NCBI RefSeq assembly: GCF_943734655.1
Contig: NC_071354.1
Span: 174,440,411-174,504,410 of the forward strand
Source: Sabethes cyaneus
Taxonomy: Eukaryota; Arthropoda; Insecta; Diptera; Culicidae
Reading direction: 5' to 3'
Length of the DNA: 64,000 nucleotides
A program made the position numbers and the translations under genes. The stretch's first letter is position 1. Each line of letters opens with the position of its first letter. Below are positions 43,871 to 54,829 of the stretch, piece by piece. A model generated the notes under the pieces. That model was not told the DNA's origin, ran no database searches, and worked only from the letters and a program-made list of their open reading frames with translations.

Positions 43871-45774
43871 AAAATCGCTTGCAGAGGTTCTACACTAATA
43901 ATAAAGCATACTTTATAGTACGAAAGCACACGTTTTTACAACGAGAAGATGTTTTCTTCCACGAAGTAGATTCGTAAAATCAGTCCTGAATAATTCATAT
44001 AGGGCAGAAGCACCGGTTTTAGCCATAACACCTGTTTTGGCCATACTTGTATTTACGTGTTAATTGATGAAATATATGGCTAATAATGCAACTTTAGATG
44101 AAACTAAATCAAATTTTTGATATTTTTCCATATAACTTATATGAAAACTAATACTAGAAAATTATTATTCTAGGAATATTGCAAAAATAAAAAAGGCCTC
44201 CCTTAATTTCCCACATATTGCCAGCATAGTACGAGAGGAACTTTCAGTACATAACATTTATTATCTAAAATTATTTATTTTTTGTTGGGTTTTTCCATAT
44301 GGTGTAATGGATTATTTCTCAAACCATATCGATCATACGATAAACGTAAAGAAGTATATTTTATATAAAAAAGGATGTTTAGCCATAGGAGATCAAAAAC
44401 TTTCGCTGTGCCGCTTTTGGCCATACGTCAAAGCAATTTCATATTTCATATGCCCGTTTCGCCATATGTAAAATCTATTGATATTTAGTTCTGAAATGGT
44501 GATCGTGGAATTCCAAAATTTGTTCTTTTTTTACCGCTGGAAGACAATGAGTTACTTAATTGATTAATTTATCAATAAATTTATTGACTACTTGATATGC
44601 TTTGTTGAAGATTGTACACAAAATGATGGCTTCATCGAAAAACATTGCCTGTCCAATCAAAGGTGTACATTGAGGTGTACAATCAAAGTATCTTCAGAAT
44701 ACGCGACCCGTAAAAATACGGTATCTAAGGTCTACAATTTGATACCGTACGTGTGGCAAGAGGCAGAAAACCACAACACAGAGTACTGGAACGATACTGT
44801 CCAAGGAGGAGGAAAAAATTGTTTCCTGGCTTATTGAAATACTACGTAGCGATTTTATAATGCAGCATCATACGTAGTTATTCAATGTGAAAGATTTTCT
44901 TACCAAAAACAATCGTGATACTCCATAAAATATAATTTTTCATGTAATTTACATATTGTTCAAAATATTCACAACTTTTTTGGTAACTTTTATTTACGTT
45001 GGACAGGAAATGGTTCTCGTCTTTCATGGTCCGTCATCAACAACTATCAATTTGGACTCCCGAAACTGTAACTTCAGCCAGCGCCCGAGTTAGCGAAGCT
45101 ATCATGGAAGCTTCCACGTGGATAAACTACGAAGGAATCATAATTAATTTGATAATTGTTTTGATTATTCTCCTAGGATAGCGTTTCAGAAAAGAAGTCG
45201 CTCAAGGTTTTCTCTCTACACTCTACATGGGGACTTGGTCAAAGAGAACGGGGTTGGATGACCACTTATAATTTGAAAAGCCATGTAAATACTGGAATAA
45301 ATTAAATAATACATATGGTTTTCTCAAAGGGAAGTTCAAGTTTTGCTTTCATATCTCGATAGGTTCTAATGTTCCTCGATTACATAAGAAAGTACTGTAT
45401 CAGACTTAAAATAATGTTGAAATATAATCTATTTCTAGAACAGCATAATTTTTTTTGCTTAGTTTCGCTATAAGCGACGATTTCTGTAATTGAGATTAAG
45501 TAGCTCGAACAACAGTATGTTTAGAAAGGCTAATTATTTTTTTCCTTACGATACCTTACGATCTTCACGATCACAATATTTAAAGAAAACTTTGTTTGAA
45601 ATTCAGATATCAAAAGGCTGTTACACACTTTTCAAACGTTTGAAGGTAATGTATAAAGTATATTACGATATCTCACCAATCTGTCCTATGTAAAGCTGAA
45701 AGTTGAATGTCAATTTTTTGCAGTTGTGGTTTATGAAAAACGCTTTTGTTTAACATAACTCCGTCATGCCTCCC

Positions 45775-45948
45775 AGTTTGCCTCGAGATATGATGCTGGG
45801 AGAGGCTGTTAGAGTTAACAGGATCGCAGCAACTGGTCCTGCAAATGTCCTGCACTTTAACAGCTGGCTGCGAAGTCTGTCGTATAAAAACAGAAGGTCA
45901 AGTTTCGGTAGCGGAATGTAGCACCTGGGCTTTGCTTTGCTTTGCTTT
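45775..45948 (+). mobile_element. SINE-A copy nested in the pogo-like element
   Basis: Order of blocks: CAGTTTGCCTCGAGATATGATGC, deletion of the anticodon/B-box region, GAGAGGCTGTTAGAGTTAACA, GCAAATGTCCTGCACTTTAACA, GCTGGCTGCGAAGTCTGTCG, AAAAACAGAAGGTCAAG, GGAATGTAGCACC and GGGCTTTGCTTTGCTTTGC. The tail of CTTTG repeats is clear. It is younger than the DNA transposon that contains it. Confidence 0.9.
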
Positions 45949-46352
45949 TTAAATCGGATAAATTTGTTACACTGATTGCACCCGTAGCAAGCAAAAAATA
46001 AAGCAGAAGTTATTGAATCATCGGCTATGAAAATTATCCAAAAGATTTCCCATACTTGATTATATTGCTGCAAAAATGGATTTATAACTGAAAACTGCTT
46101 AAAGGATTAGAAATAATCTCAAATAAACTTAAGGATAAGGAAAAAATGATTTTTATTATAACTTTTTTTTTTTCTCGAACAGCAATTTTTGCACTCTTGC
46201 ACAAGAAAAGGTGCGACGAGAAAAGGTTAAAATTCCGGAAGCAATGCCAATCCGTTACAATTTCATATTAAAAAGATAACTAATTCAGTAAAATTAGTTT
46301 GCGTGGTAGTTTAACTTGTGTTGCGATATTTTTTCAGCAGGGTGGCCAAAAT

Positions 46353-46376
46353 AGGAACAATAGTCCTATTGTTCCT
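46353..46376. repeat. Short perfect inverted repeat in the pogo-like element
   Basis: AGGAACAATAG, two spacer bases, then CTATTGTTCCT. It lies between two GGCCAAAATAGGAAC words in the right subterminal region of the element. Confidence 0.85.
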
Positions 46377-46974
46377 ATAGAGTGGCGAATAGAAGAACAT
46401 TATGGCCAAAATAGGAACCCAGCAGAGGTTTTTCAATCGACAAAAAAAAACAAAAAAGCATATTTCCATCAAATAAACTTATACATTATGAAGATTAAGA
46501 CTGAAATTACCTGTTGAAGAGGTTAAAAATATTTAGTTTATTCGTTTTTTATAAAACGTGATCGATATCCTTAAAAGTTTGACAAACTATGGCCAAAACT
46601 GGTGCTTTTACCCTATATAAACAAAACTATATTTGTACGAATTATATTTTATTTAAAACAATGATTCGTGCATTATACGAATGTACGAAAAAGCTCATGA
46701 TAAAAATAGTATAATATCGACACCTATCGGAAAATAGTGAAATCTTTTTTTCTCCGAAAAAATGCTGACATAATCGATAATCTGGAAGTTGAGCTCGTTT
46801 GTCCTATTTCCGTACGAATAGCCGACGCCGCGCCGCCGCAAACCACAGAACCCGACTACTGCATACCAAACAGGTCATAATTGCACAAGTATATTTTCTC
46901 TTTCATACAGTATCCGCAACCCGTTCTCGTCGATAACGATGCCAAACAACAACCGTGCATCTAATGGGGTTTGA

Positions 46975-47275
46975 TGCAAGATATACTACGAATGTGCTCT
47001 CGTACAAAATACGAACCATTCGAAATATCAACCCACTCGAGCTTACTGTTCCCTCCGCAAGACGCTTCGATCAAGGAGCATATGCCGCCACACAAAGCTG
47101 ACGATGTACAAAACGCTAGGCAGACCGGTAGTCCTCTACTATATTACAGATTTCCATCGTACACCTGGCGAAAGTTGGGAGACTACAGTGAGCCGGTCAC
47201 GTCGCAAGGATGCCGGACGACTGTGTGTGGAACCCGTTCTCTTCAAGAACCCTACCGGCACCATGTTTAAATCAG
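46975..47275 (+). mobile_element. RTE/CR1-like LINE, C-terminal fragment
   Basis: In shifting frames it reads SLRKTLRSRSICRHTKLTMY, KTLGRPVVLYYI (47040-47145), then after a deletion the block equivalent to AKVGRLRWAGHVARMPDDC (47165-47225). The nucleotide sequence CACGTCGCAAGGATGCCGGA plus CGACTGTG is shared exactly with the copy at 37975-38206. No promoter or intact ORF; a dead fragment. Confidence 0.75.
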
Positions 47276-47456
47276 ATACCGTTCGTTTGCTACCAAAATC
47301 TTATAAAGTCGGTGTTTAGTGGTTCAAAAGTTACGGATTTTTTAAGAAGGAAAGATTGGTAAAAACGATGATTTTTGGGATCTACTATTAATTTCTATTG
47401 GCAGCATTGCTCGTTATTGCAATGAAGTTCTATTTGTAAGTTGTGGAAATTATGCA

Positions 47457-48402
47457 TAGAGTAAGGAGGGGTAAAGGTGCGATGCGGGTAAAAGTGCGTT
47501 TCAATAATTTATCAATGCAGATTCCGAGTAAATTTTCTACATTGGCATGGATGGGTGACTACTTTGACAGCATGAATCTAACGTAATCTTTGTTTGCTTA
47601 CGAAGCATAGTTGCTGAGTTATGTGCAAACGTTATGTGCGGTTTTGACGTAATTTTTCGTTATACGGCAAATGCGATATCAACAGGAAGATATTACTTGT
47701 TGAAAATTTGTAGCAGCGTTTTACATCACTCACATATCTGTTTTGAAAATACGGTGAAAAGAATTTATTTCGCTTTCCCGTAAGTTAATATAACCCCGTC
47801 AAGCACCCAGCGAGGTAAAAGTGCGATTCACGGACGGGGCAAAAGTACGATTCATGAACGAGGCAAAAATGTATAGCTAATTATACAGCCTTAGGCACTA
47901 TATTACAGATACTAGAAATGTAAGATCTGCAGAAAACTGTGTGCTCTACAGATGTTGACCGAAGGAAAACAATGTTTTTCCGCTGATGAAACAAAAAACA
48001 AACGTTTAGAAAAGTTTCGATCTAACGGACGCTGCAATACACCAGCGCAAAATAGGAAAGGTGCAAATTGAAAATATTCCTTACCGAAACATAACGCATA
48101 TTGAAGATAATGTGGTTTTGTTAGCTACTGTTGTGCTATTTTCATGGATTCGAGCTTCGCACTTTTGCCCCGCGGTATTCGTCCTTTGGCCCGCTAGTGG
48201 GGTAAAAGTGCGAATCGGCACTGGATCAGAAGAAAGAAGAATTTCTTTTGCAAAACACTATTACCGCAGATGATTTATAGTTGAATGTGAAGACATTGAG
48301 TTACTACATCACTATAAAATATATTATGTTGTTGTCCTTCTTTATATCTCACGAAAATTGATGACAACTTCAAACATCGCACTTATGCCCCGCCCTACTC
48401 TA
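47457..48402 (+). mobile_element. R3 DNA-transposon family, copy with both termini (946 bp)
   Basis: The left end TAGAGTAAGGAGGGGTAAAG (from 47457) and the reverse complement of the right end TAGAGTAGGGCGGGGCATAA (to 48402) agree over about 28 bp. They lead into GTGCGATG on each side. The motif GGGGTAAAAGTGCGA or its complement recurs at about 47489, 47815, 47840, 48160 and 48205, as expected for transposase-binding repeats. No transposase coding sequence was seen, so it is non-autonomous. A truncated copy is inverted at 22113-22613. Confidence 0.75.
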
Positions 48403-51400
48403 TACTGATTTTTGCCTGAACGTTATTCACTCTGAGGGCGAGGGGTTTGAAGATAATTTTCTCTTAGCGATATCTGAACCTGATATTTTTTGTTTTATGT
48501 TGTCTATATTTTATGTAATAAAATGTATGCATATAGATTTTTACTCCATCACTCGTTAAAAGTAATCCTAAATATATTAAATTCCCTAATAGAGTTTGAA
48601 ACTACTGGCGTGGAAGGAGTTGGTTGCTGGCATATACCGCGCTGCGCCGCCGCTCTGCACGCAAGGCAATTTATAGCAAATCCCCAGGAGCGCGGCCGGC
48701 AACCATGTGTGAGGTGCATTCATTCGATCGATGTCGGTTCCATTCGCATATCCCCAATGATTTATGATGAAATTTGTCGAAAGCGATAAAGCCGGCGCAT
48801 AAATTGTGGTGGCTATCGGTAAAATGTGAGCGAGTGGGCGGTAGGAAACCGAAATGATTCGATTCTGCTGAAATTAATTTTTGAACTCGAGTAAAAAACA
48901 ATAACTTCCACACTCGGGCGGGCTTCGTTGCTACCACTCTGAATATTGCCTTAACAAAGGATAACAATGCAGCTTTTTGGAAACAGTAGTGTACATTGTA
49001 TGGAAAGAAACATTATATTGATTTAATTGAGCTTGAAAACCTTTAATTTCAATTGCTTTTGTTCAAACTCTAACATGAGTTGGTTTATTGTTAAGAGGAC
49101 TAATAATTAACGAGCGCAAAATATTACTGTTTCTACTAGTAATAATTACTTTATTTTACGCTTGAATTCAATGACAAAATAGAGTAATTAGTCGCCCAAA
49201 GGAAATTGCTGTGAAGCAATTTATAGATATAACTTAAAATTACCAAACAATTGACTGAATCATTATTATTTGTATTTTTGACACACGGTCAGTTGTTGAC
49301 GATTTAATGAAGAAATTAGATGAGTTCTTTCGAAAAATGCCTAAGCATCACGAGAGCTATAAAAAATATAGCGTCCTCACCACGGATTATGGAGTGCTAC
49401 CAACAATCAAGCAATACGAATTTAATGGAACGCCGGAAACATCATATTACTACCAACGACCTCATAAGCACTGCTTTCGTAAGTTGTACAACAGATGTTA
49501 TAGTAAGATAGAATTATACTAACAGTCAGATTCTAATCAACATTTATAAATTCAGTCTTGTCTTTAGGCTTTAAATCCAACTCAAGTTCTGGCAAGGCTC
49601 GAGGGCGCCATCCTTATCAATTGATTTGCTCTGTTATAGACATTTATAAAGTAGCAACGAGCATGATAGCGCTATGAAATGCATCGAAATACCACCGACC
49701 GAGATTCAATCAGAGGCTCATTTTGGAGCACAGTTTTACACAGTTTACTCACGGGCTGTACGATGGATGAGCGGCAGATGCACCTTGCTGCTTGTTCAGT
49801 CCCGTCCAATCCAAACAGCCGTCGCATTGCTAGCACTCGGTTCCTCGGAAGATGCACTGTGATCACACAAATCCGACTGCATCTGTTTACCAAGTCAGTT
49901 GCATTTGGTAATCATTCTGCTTGCAAGAGTCTGATGAAAAAAAAACTGGAGACAGAAATAGCATACAAATTGATTTTTCTCTAGTAACCCTATTCTTTCT
50001 AAGTGACTAAGGGTGCAGGAGATTGCGAAATCTCCATGACCCAATTGAAGCATCGGCTTACAGACTAGAAAAATAGGTTAGTCTGATGAAAAATTGTTTG
50101 GCAGTTAAAGTGGTTCAAGTGTTGTTCGGAGCTGCAACATATTTTAACTAATTTCACATGGGTCTATCTGAATTGCCGAACAAATTTATTTAACACTGGT
50201 GGACAAAGTCTATAAAAAGTATGAAAGACGCCATTATTTTACATTTGATTGAGTTGCTCTTTACTCTGATCGGAAAAAAAATGCAAGCATTTGATACAAA
50301 ATTATCAAACCCAATGTATAGTTTTTTTTTCATGTAGGTAGTTTGTGTTTTTATTTAAGCAGCAGAATTATGTTGTCCATACCGTACAGATTCAAACCGT
50401 TTCGATAAACAGAGTAGCAAAATTTGTTTCACACGATTTGCATAATTAGTTTTGCTTCTCGCGTTTTACTCCATTAGCGCGCGCTGCTGTGGGCCTCCAA
50501 AACGGTGCGTAATTCAGCTATGCAATATAAAATGATTGTATAAATGAACAGTTTATTTGCTGCTACCTTGGTGCTCTCGTGAAATATACGTTCGCGTTGA
50601 TGGTGGGGCTCGAGATTAAATATGCTTATGCTAAATGTTCTGTATCCATAATTCACACCGATTTGATTTGAAAGCTGTGCTAGTCGTTTACGTTGTTACG
50701 GATTTCAATGTTCCAATTTTTTTTCAACTAGATTTTTTCAAACGTACTCAAACGAGATTGGATATTGACGCCGTTTGTTTATGGTCAAACAGAATTGCTA
50801 TCTACTAAAATACCGCAATCACGCTGGAAGATTACTATCTTGCTTGAAGCGATGCTATGGCATATAGCAATACAAAGCGTTGTCACTCATACGTCAGATA
50901 CTGGTTGCAATTCTATTTCAATTAGAATAATATTGTAATTGAATTATAATTATGAACGAGAGCTCGGGCAGTCACGTCCAGTGGTCATTATCGATACGGT
51001 TGAATTCAATTATAGATTAACGTACGAGGTAGTTGTTCAGCGGAAATATCGCTCTACGTGGGATAACCTTCAACGGTTCTGGTAGCTAAAGTAGTGAGTT
51101 TGAGGGGATATTTATATAGGTATCTATCTTTTTCACACACTATATCATTAGGCGATATTGGAAAAATGAATGCAAAAATATATTGAAAAGTATTTATACC
51201 ATATACAGCTTTGTTTTATTAGATTTTTTTTTACCGGTGACTATATTCAGCAAGCCTAAATTTTTGTCTGTAGTTTTGTCTGTTTTTTCTGTCTATTCAA
51301 ATAAATCTCTCAGTACCTAACGTAATATTTATTTTCCAAAGGAAATTTCATCCGTAGCCGGCATTCTTACGGCCAGTTAAAACAGTGCTTCTTCAATTTA

Positions 51401-51545
51401 TCGTCGATATTTCCTCTGGTTTATTATAAGAATTCCTGCATGTTTCTAATCAATAAAAGGGGGAGGGGAGAAACGTAATACCGCAAAGTACAAAGAAATA
51501 GTCACTTTGTGCGTTGAATCCACAGTACATGTTATTGACAGCCTG
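48403..51545. other. nmo: Unassigned intronic stretch
   Basis: No element recognised. A GC-richer patch at 48600-48840 contains several TTTATGA/TTTATAG-type homeodomain-like words and no repeat signature; it might be a conserved regulatory element. ORFs at 48490-48967, 49307-49522 and 49672-49984 have no domain I recognise. Confidence 0.35.
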
Positions 51546-51549
51546 GTAG

Positions 51550-51990
51550 AATTATATAACTACAATACAACAAGCGCGATCCGTTGAAACAAACTCTGAT
51601 GTACCACAGGGTAGTAATATGGGGTAAATGTTGTTCTGTACCTAATGATGCGGCGTTGCTACTCACCAGAGGTAGAAGGTTTTTTTGGCTGACGACATGA
51701 TAACCTGTCTTGTAGTCAGATATATTGCATTAGTATTACATGAGCTTTTGGATGCGTTCAATAATGAAGAGTGGAATGCATGAGGAATTGGTTTTGACCT
51801 CAGGAATCTTGCATCATCAGCTATTATAGAAGTAATACAGTTTGGCTTCGAAATTGTCAGAACCAAACTGAGTAGGGTGAAATAGGTGAACGCTCTACAA
51901 GTTATGCTTAACAAGAAGTTGGCATTGAAGCACCACATGTTTTGCCCTAATTAACAAGGCCAGCCGTGAAGTTCAAGTTAAAGATCCCCG
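51550..51990 (+). mobile_element. Jockey-type LINE, RT/post-RT fragment (degenerate)
   Basis: Starts with VPQGSNMG (51610-51633). It continues through a frameshifted FLADDMITCLVVRYI, the YADD box as LADD, near 51680-51725, then LHELLDAFNNEEWNA, SAIIEVIQFGF and VMLNKKLALKHHM, ending near INKASREV. This is the order of the Jockey RT palm end and thumb. Stops at several points. Confidence 0.7.
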
Positions 51991-52259
51991 GTGAATTCAA
52001 ACACCCATTAAATTAAAAGTTATTAATTAAAAGTAAGACTATTAAAAGTGTATTGCGAAACGACCGACAGCATGAAGAATACCGTTTATTGGGCTTCGAC
52101 GCGTTGAGTCGACAGTTTTATTTGTCTGTAAGTTGTTACTTGCGAAATTGATACCCAAATAACCTATCGCAATGTTGTAATATACGCGCAGAACAGAAAT
52201 GGACGTTAACCTTTACGTCCCCGACATCAAAAGCAGGGTACATGCGATTACACCTTTAG

Positions 52260-52393
52260 CCCAAAGTTTTGTACGGATTGATCAATCCCCTTTGCAGTGA
52301 CATGCAGTGAAAAATGAGTTTTTTCGAAAATCTGAGAAAAATGGAGTAGCGTCACTGCTAGGGGGATTGATCAATCCATACAAAACTTTTGGG
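52260..52393. repeat. Foldback sequence with about 42-bp arms
   Basis: The left arm 52260-52301 (CCCAAAGTTTTGTACGGATT ... GCAGTGAC) and right arm 52351-52393 (GTCACTGC ... ACAAAACTTTTGGG) are inverted copies with a few mismatches. Both contain the palindromic GGATTGATCAATCC. Spacer 49 bp. Probably a small MITE; no coding. Confidence 0.8.
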
Positions 52394-53300
52394 AAATTGA
52401 ATGTGGGGTCGGAATGAGCAATTATACCAAATTTAACCGAAATCGGAGGTGGTCGATTACAACGGATATGATCACTTGAGAGGGGATGACCCCTAAATAA
52501 CCTTGAAAATTGAATTTTGTAAAAAACCCAAGATAGAATATTTTAAGACCTTCTTTAAAGTAATTGTTTTGACCAATACTAACATCCTTTGGAGAGAAAT
52601 CTGAGGTGTATATAAATTAAATAATAAGTGCTTTCGGACATAGCGTGCAGCGGTCACGTTTACTTCTGAATGTGGGTATATGTCAAAAAACTTTTGTAAT
52701 TTCAAGTGGGACTCGGGGTAAAAACTTACCAAATGTGATTGTTGCATTGTTCAGAAAGTGCTTTTATTCCGTTTAAGAATAAGGCCAGTACGGGGATCTC
52801 TGATAATTGATAGATGAATGTTTCTGGGGCTCATCCCTATTTATCGCAGCTGTCACAAACATCTCGAAAAATGTCGGATTAAATGGTGTCCCACATCCAA
52901 TTGCACCACGGACGAAATGCTGTAGAAAATTACCCATTGGGTATTTTCTCTTGAAAATTTGGGTAGAAGTAGTTTAGAGTGTATTGTTTACACTGTATTT
53001 TTATCGCGGTCAGTTTCTCGATTTTTTTGTTTTGTTTTATTTGGTCGGCCACCAGCACACCGAAAGGCTATTGGGCCGTTAGTTTATATAATTGACTACA
53101 TAGTTACATAAAAGGTTAACATAGAAAAACTTACAAACTAACTTTTTTTAAATGAGATTATACAAAGAAAGTAATTTAATAAACTGTATACATTTTTTAA
53201 GAGAACCAATGTCATTTTTAAGAGCCTGGCGACATGTTATAGAATAATTATTTCTAATACTCGATAATTTTGTACATTCATTAAATATATGATTTACTGT
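52394..53300. other. nmo: Unassigned intronic stretch
   Basis: No feature recognised apart from AT-rich short ORFs. Confidence 0.4.
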
Positions 53301-53321
53301 TTTTTCAAAAATTGCCCAAAA

Positions 53322-53830
53322 TGACGTCACTCGAAAAGCAACGTCGCGAAATTATTTTGCGCAAACACCTGGAAAATCCGAAACTCTCATTATGGATGAG
53401 GCGGACTTCCGGCAGCTTCCGGGGCTACTGTACTTTACCGCCCATCACAAGTTTGATATGCCGGAGGAAGTGGGGAAGCAGAAACTTTCAAAATTTGTCA
53501 AGAACTACATGATTTGGAAAGCTATCTGCTTATGTGACATACGGAGTGCTCCGTTCGTGACTACTGGGACTGTAAACGGGCAGATCTACCTCCAGGAGTG
53601 TCTACAGAAGCGTCTGCTTCCTCTGTTGAAGCAATACGAGGGTCTTAAAATCTTCTGGCCCGCTTCGTGCCACGATTCAAATGACGTCCTGGAGTGGTAC
53701 GAAGGGTTACTTTCGTACTCAACGACATGCCCCCCCCCCCCCCTCGAGGGTTGGGAGGCGGGTGTGACTGTGTTTTATAGCTTCTGTCGACTACCGCGCA
53801 TGTCCAGGTCGTCTTGCGCTCAATTTACTT
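53322..53830 (+). mobile_element. ITmD37E-like Tc1/mariner transposase pseudogene
   Basis: It reads MTSLEKQRREIILRKHLENP (N-terminal helix-turn-helix start, 53321-53382), and then jumps by internal deletion and frame change to MDEADFRQLPGLLYF. Next come KLSKFVKNYMIWKAICLCD, TTGTVNGQIYLQECLQKRLL and LKIFWPASCHDSNDVLEWYEG. The usual WPDLA catalytic segment has lost its Asp here. Sequence departs from the transposase at a C15 run (53730-53744) before the third acidic residue. The ORF of 149 codons is the remnant. This lineage is characteristic of mosquitoes. Confidence 0.85.
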
Positions 53831-53905
53831 TGTATACCTGACTTGGGACACTGCATAAAAGCCGCGGGATGAAAGATGATATTTGTTCAATGGTCCGAGA
53901 TTGTT
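53760..53905. repeat. Direct repeat D, copy 1
   Basis: GGGTGTGACTGTGTTTTATAGCTTCTGTCGAC and onward matches 54408-54560 over about 145 bp with scattered mismatches (shared TCAATTTACTTTGTA and GGGATGAAAGAT). Noncoding. It lies just after the mariner pseudogene. Confidence 0.75.
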
Positions 53906-54407
53906 CCATGTGTGATTGTTTGTGATTGTTTCTTCACTATACTACATTTTACAACTCAAGTATTACAAAATGTCCAGGGCATCATCGTTATATTTAAAAT
54001 ATGACATTCCGGTCTTTGACAGAGAGATCTCAAAGTCAGTTCATGGAGTGCGCACCGGGCATAGGTGTGTCGGCTATGCTTGGGGCTCTACCCGTGTTTT
54101 AGGGAGTGACATTGCCTGTCTCGTCAGGTAGAACTGGTGGTTGAGGTTTCCCTGATATTTTTTTGATGACATCACAAAAGAGCCCTCTGCGCCGGGTTTT
54201 ATACACTATTAAGCAACCAGCTGGATAACCCAATAAAACGGAAAATGAAAGAAAAATTCCGAAGAGAGAGAAAAACATTGATCATTCGACCGTACTACGT
54301 TGTTACAAATGAATATCTATGCAGTTGATTGTTGGTGTTTGGCGGCGGATTTCCATCATAAATACTGCGCACTAGTTGTTTGGTCTCGGAGGTTGAATGT
54401 TGACGGG

Positions 54408-54560
54408 TGTGACTCTATGGTTTATAGCTTCTGTCGACAACCGTGAACGCCGACGTCGTGTTGGGCTCAATTTACTTTGTAGTCCTATCTTAGGACAGTG
54501 CATATATGCCAGGGGGATGAAAGATTAACTATGTTCCATAGATCGTGCCATGATAGATTG
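54408..54560. repeat. Direct repeat D, copy 2
   Basis: Same orientation as 53760-53905, about 650 bp downstream, adjacent to the minus-strand mariner N-terminal fragment. The pair could be terminal or flanking sequence of one transposon family. Confidence 0.75.
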
Positions 54561-54596
54561 ATAACCACTGATCTGATCACTAATCTGAGATCTGTT

Positions 54597-54829
54597 GGAA
54601 AATTTATGATGGGTGCGCGATTGATGGAGACATATTTTTGCGATGTTCTTACAGTGCGTCTACGGCCAGGTTTGTCGAGTATTTTCCAATAATCGCTTTC
54701 TTTGAATCCCTTGATGGTACTAAAGATGAATCTTTCATTTATTACGAGTGGCTTTAGTTCCTTTAAAATATCACCCGGTCGAAAAATTTTCAAAAACAGA
54801 CTTATCACAAGTTCCATTTTTGCGTCCAT
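54597..54829 (-). mobile_element. Mariner-like transposase N-terminal fragment, minus strand
   Basis: The minus ORF starts MDAKMELVISLFLKIFRPGD and continues KELKPLVINERFIFSTIKGF, then KPGRRRTVRTSQK. This order, a first helix-turn-helix, a connecting helix and the GRxRTxRTxQ linker, is that of mariner-family DNA-binding domains. It loses similarity after the linker; the catalytic domain is absent. Confidence 0.55.

Larger units (their letters stand above)
43998..46617 (+). mobile_element. pogo/Tigger-like DNA transposon, internally deleted, with TIRs and TA duplication
   Basis: The terminal inverted repeats are 28 bp: left 44000-44027 (TAGGGCAGAAGCACCGG...), right 46588-46615, with 24 of 28 matching and flanking TA on both sides (43998-43999, 46616-46617). 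Transposase remnants run left to right. Near 44806-44862 is EEEKIVSWLIEILRSDF, the start of a CENP-B-type HTH. Near 45005-45095 is RKWFSSFMVRHQQLSIWTPE followed by TVTSASARVSEA, matching the W..F..RH..LS.RTPE motif of pogo/jerky/Tigger transposases. No DDE catalytic domain was seen. A SINE-A copy (45775-45948) lies inside. The words GCCATA / TATGGC recur near both ends. The element is non-autonomous. Confidence 0.75.

Noticed and set aside
53392..53841. A functional 149-codon transposase gene
   Set aside because: Catalytic residues are lost, the N-terminus is displaced into another frame, and the end of the ORF is unrelated sequence after a C15 run.
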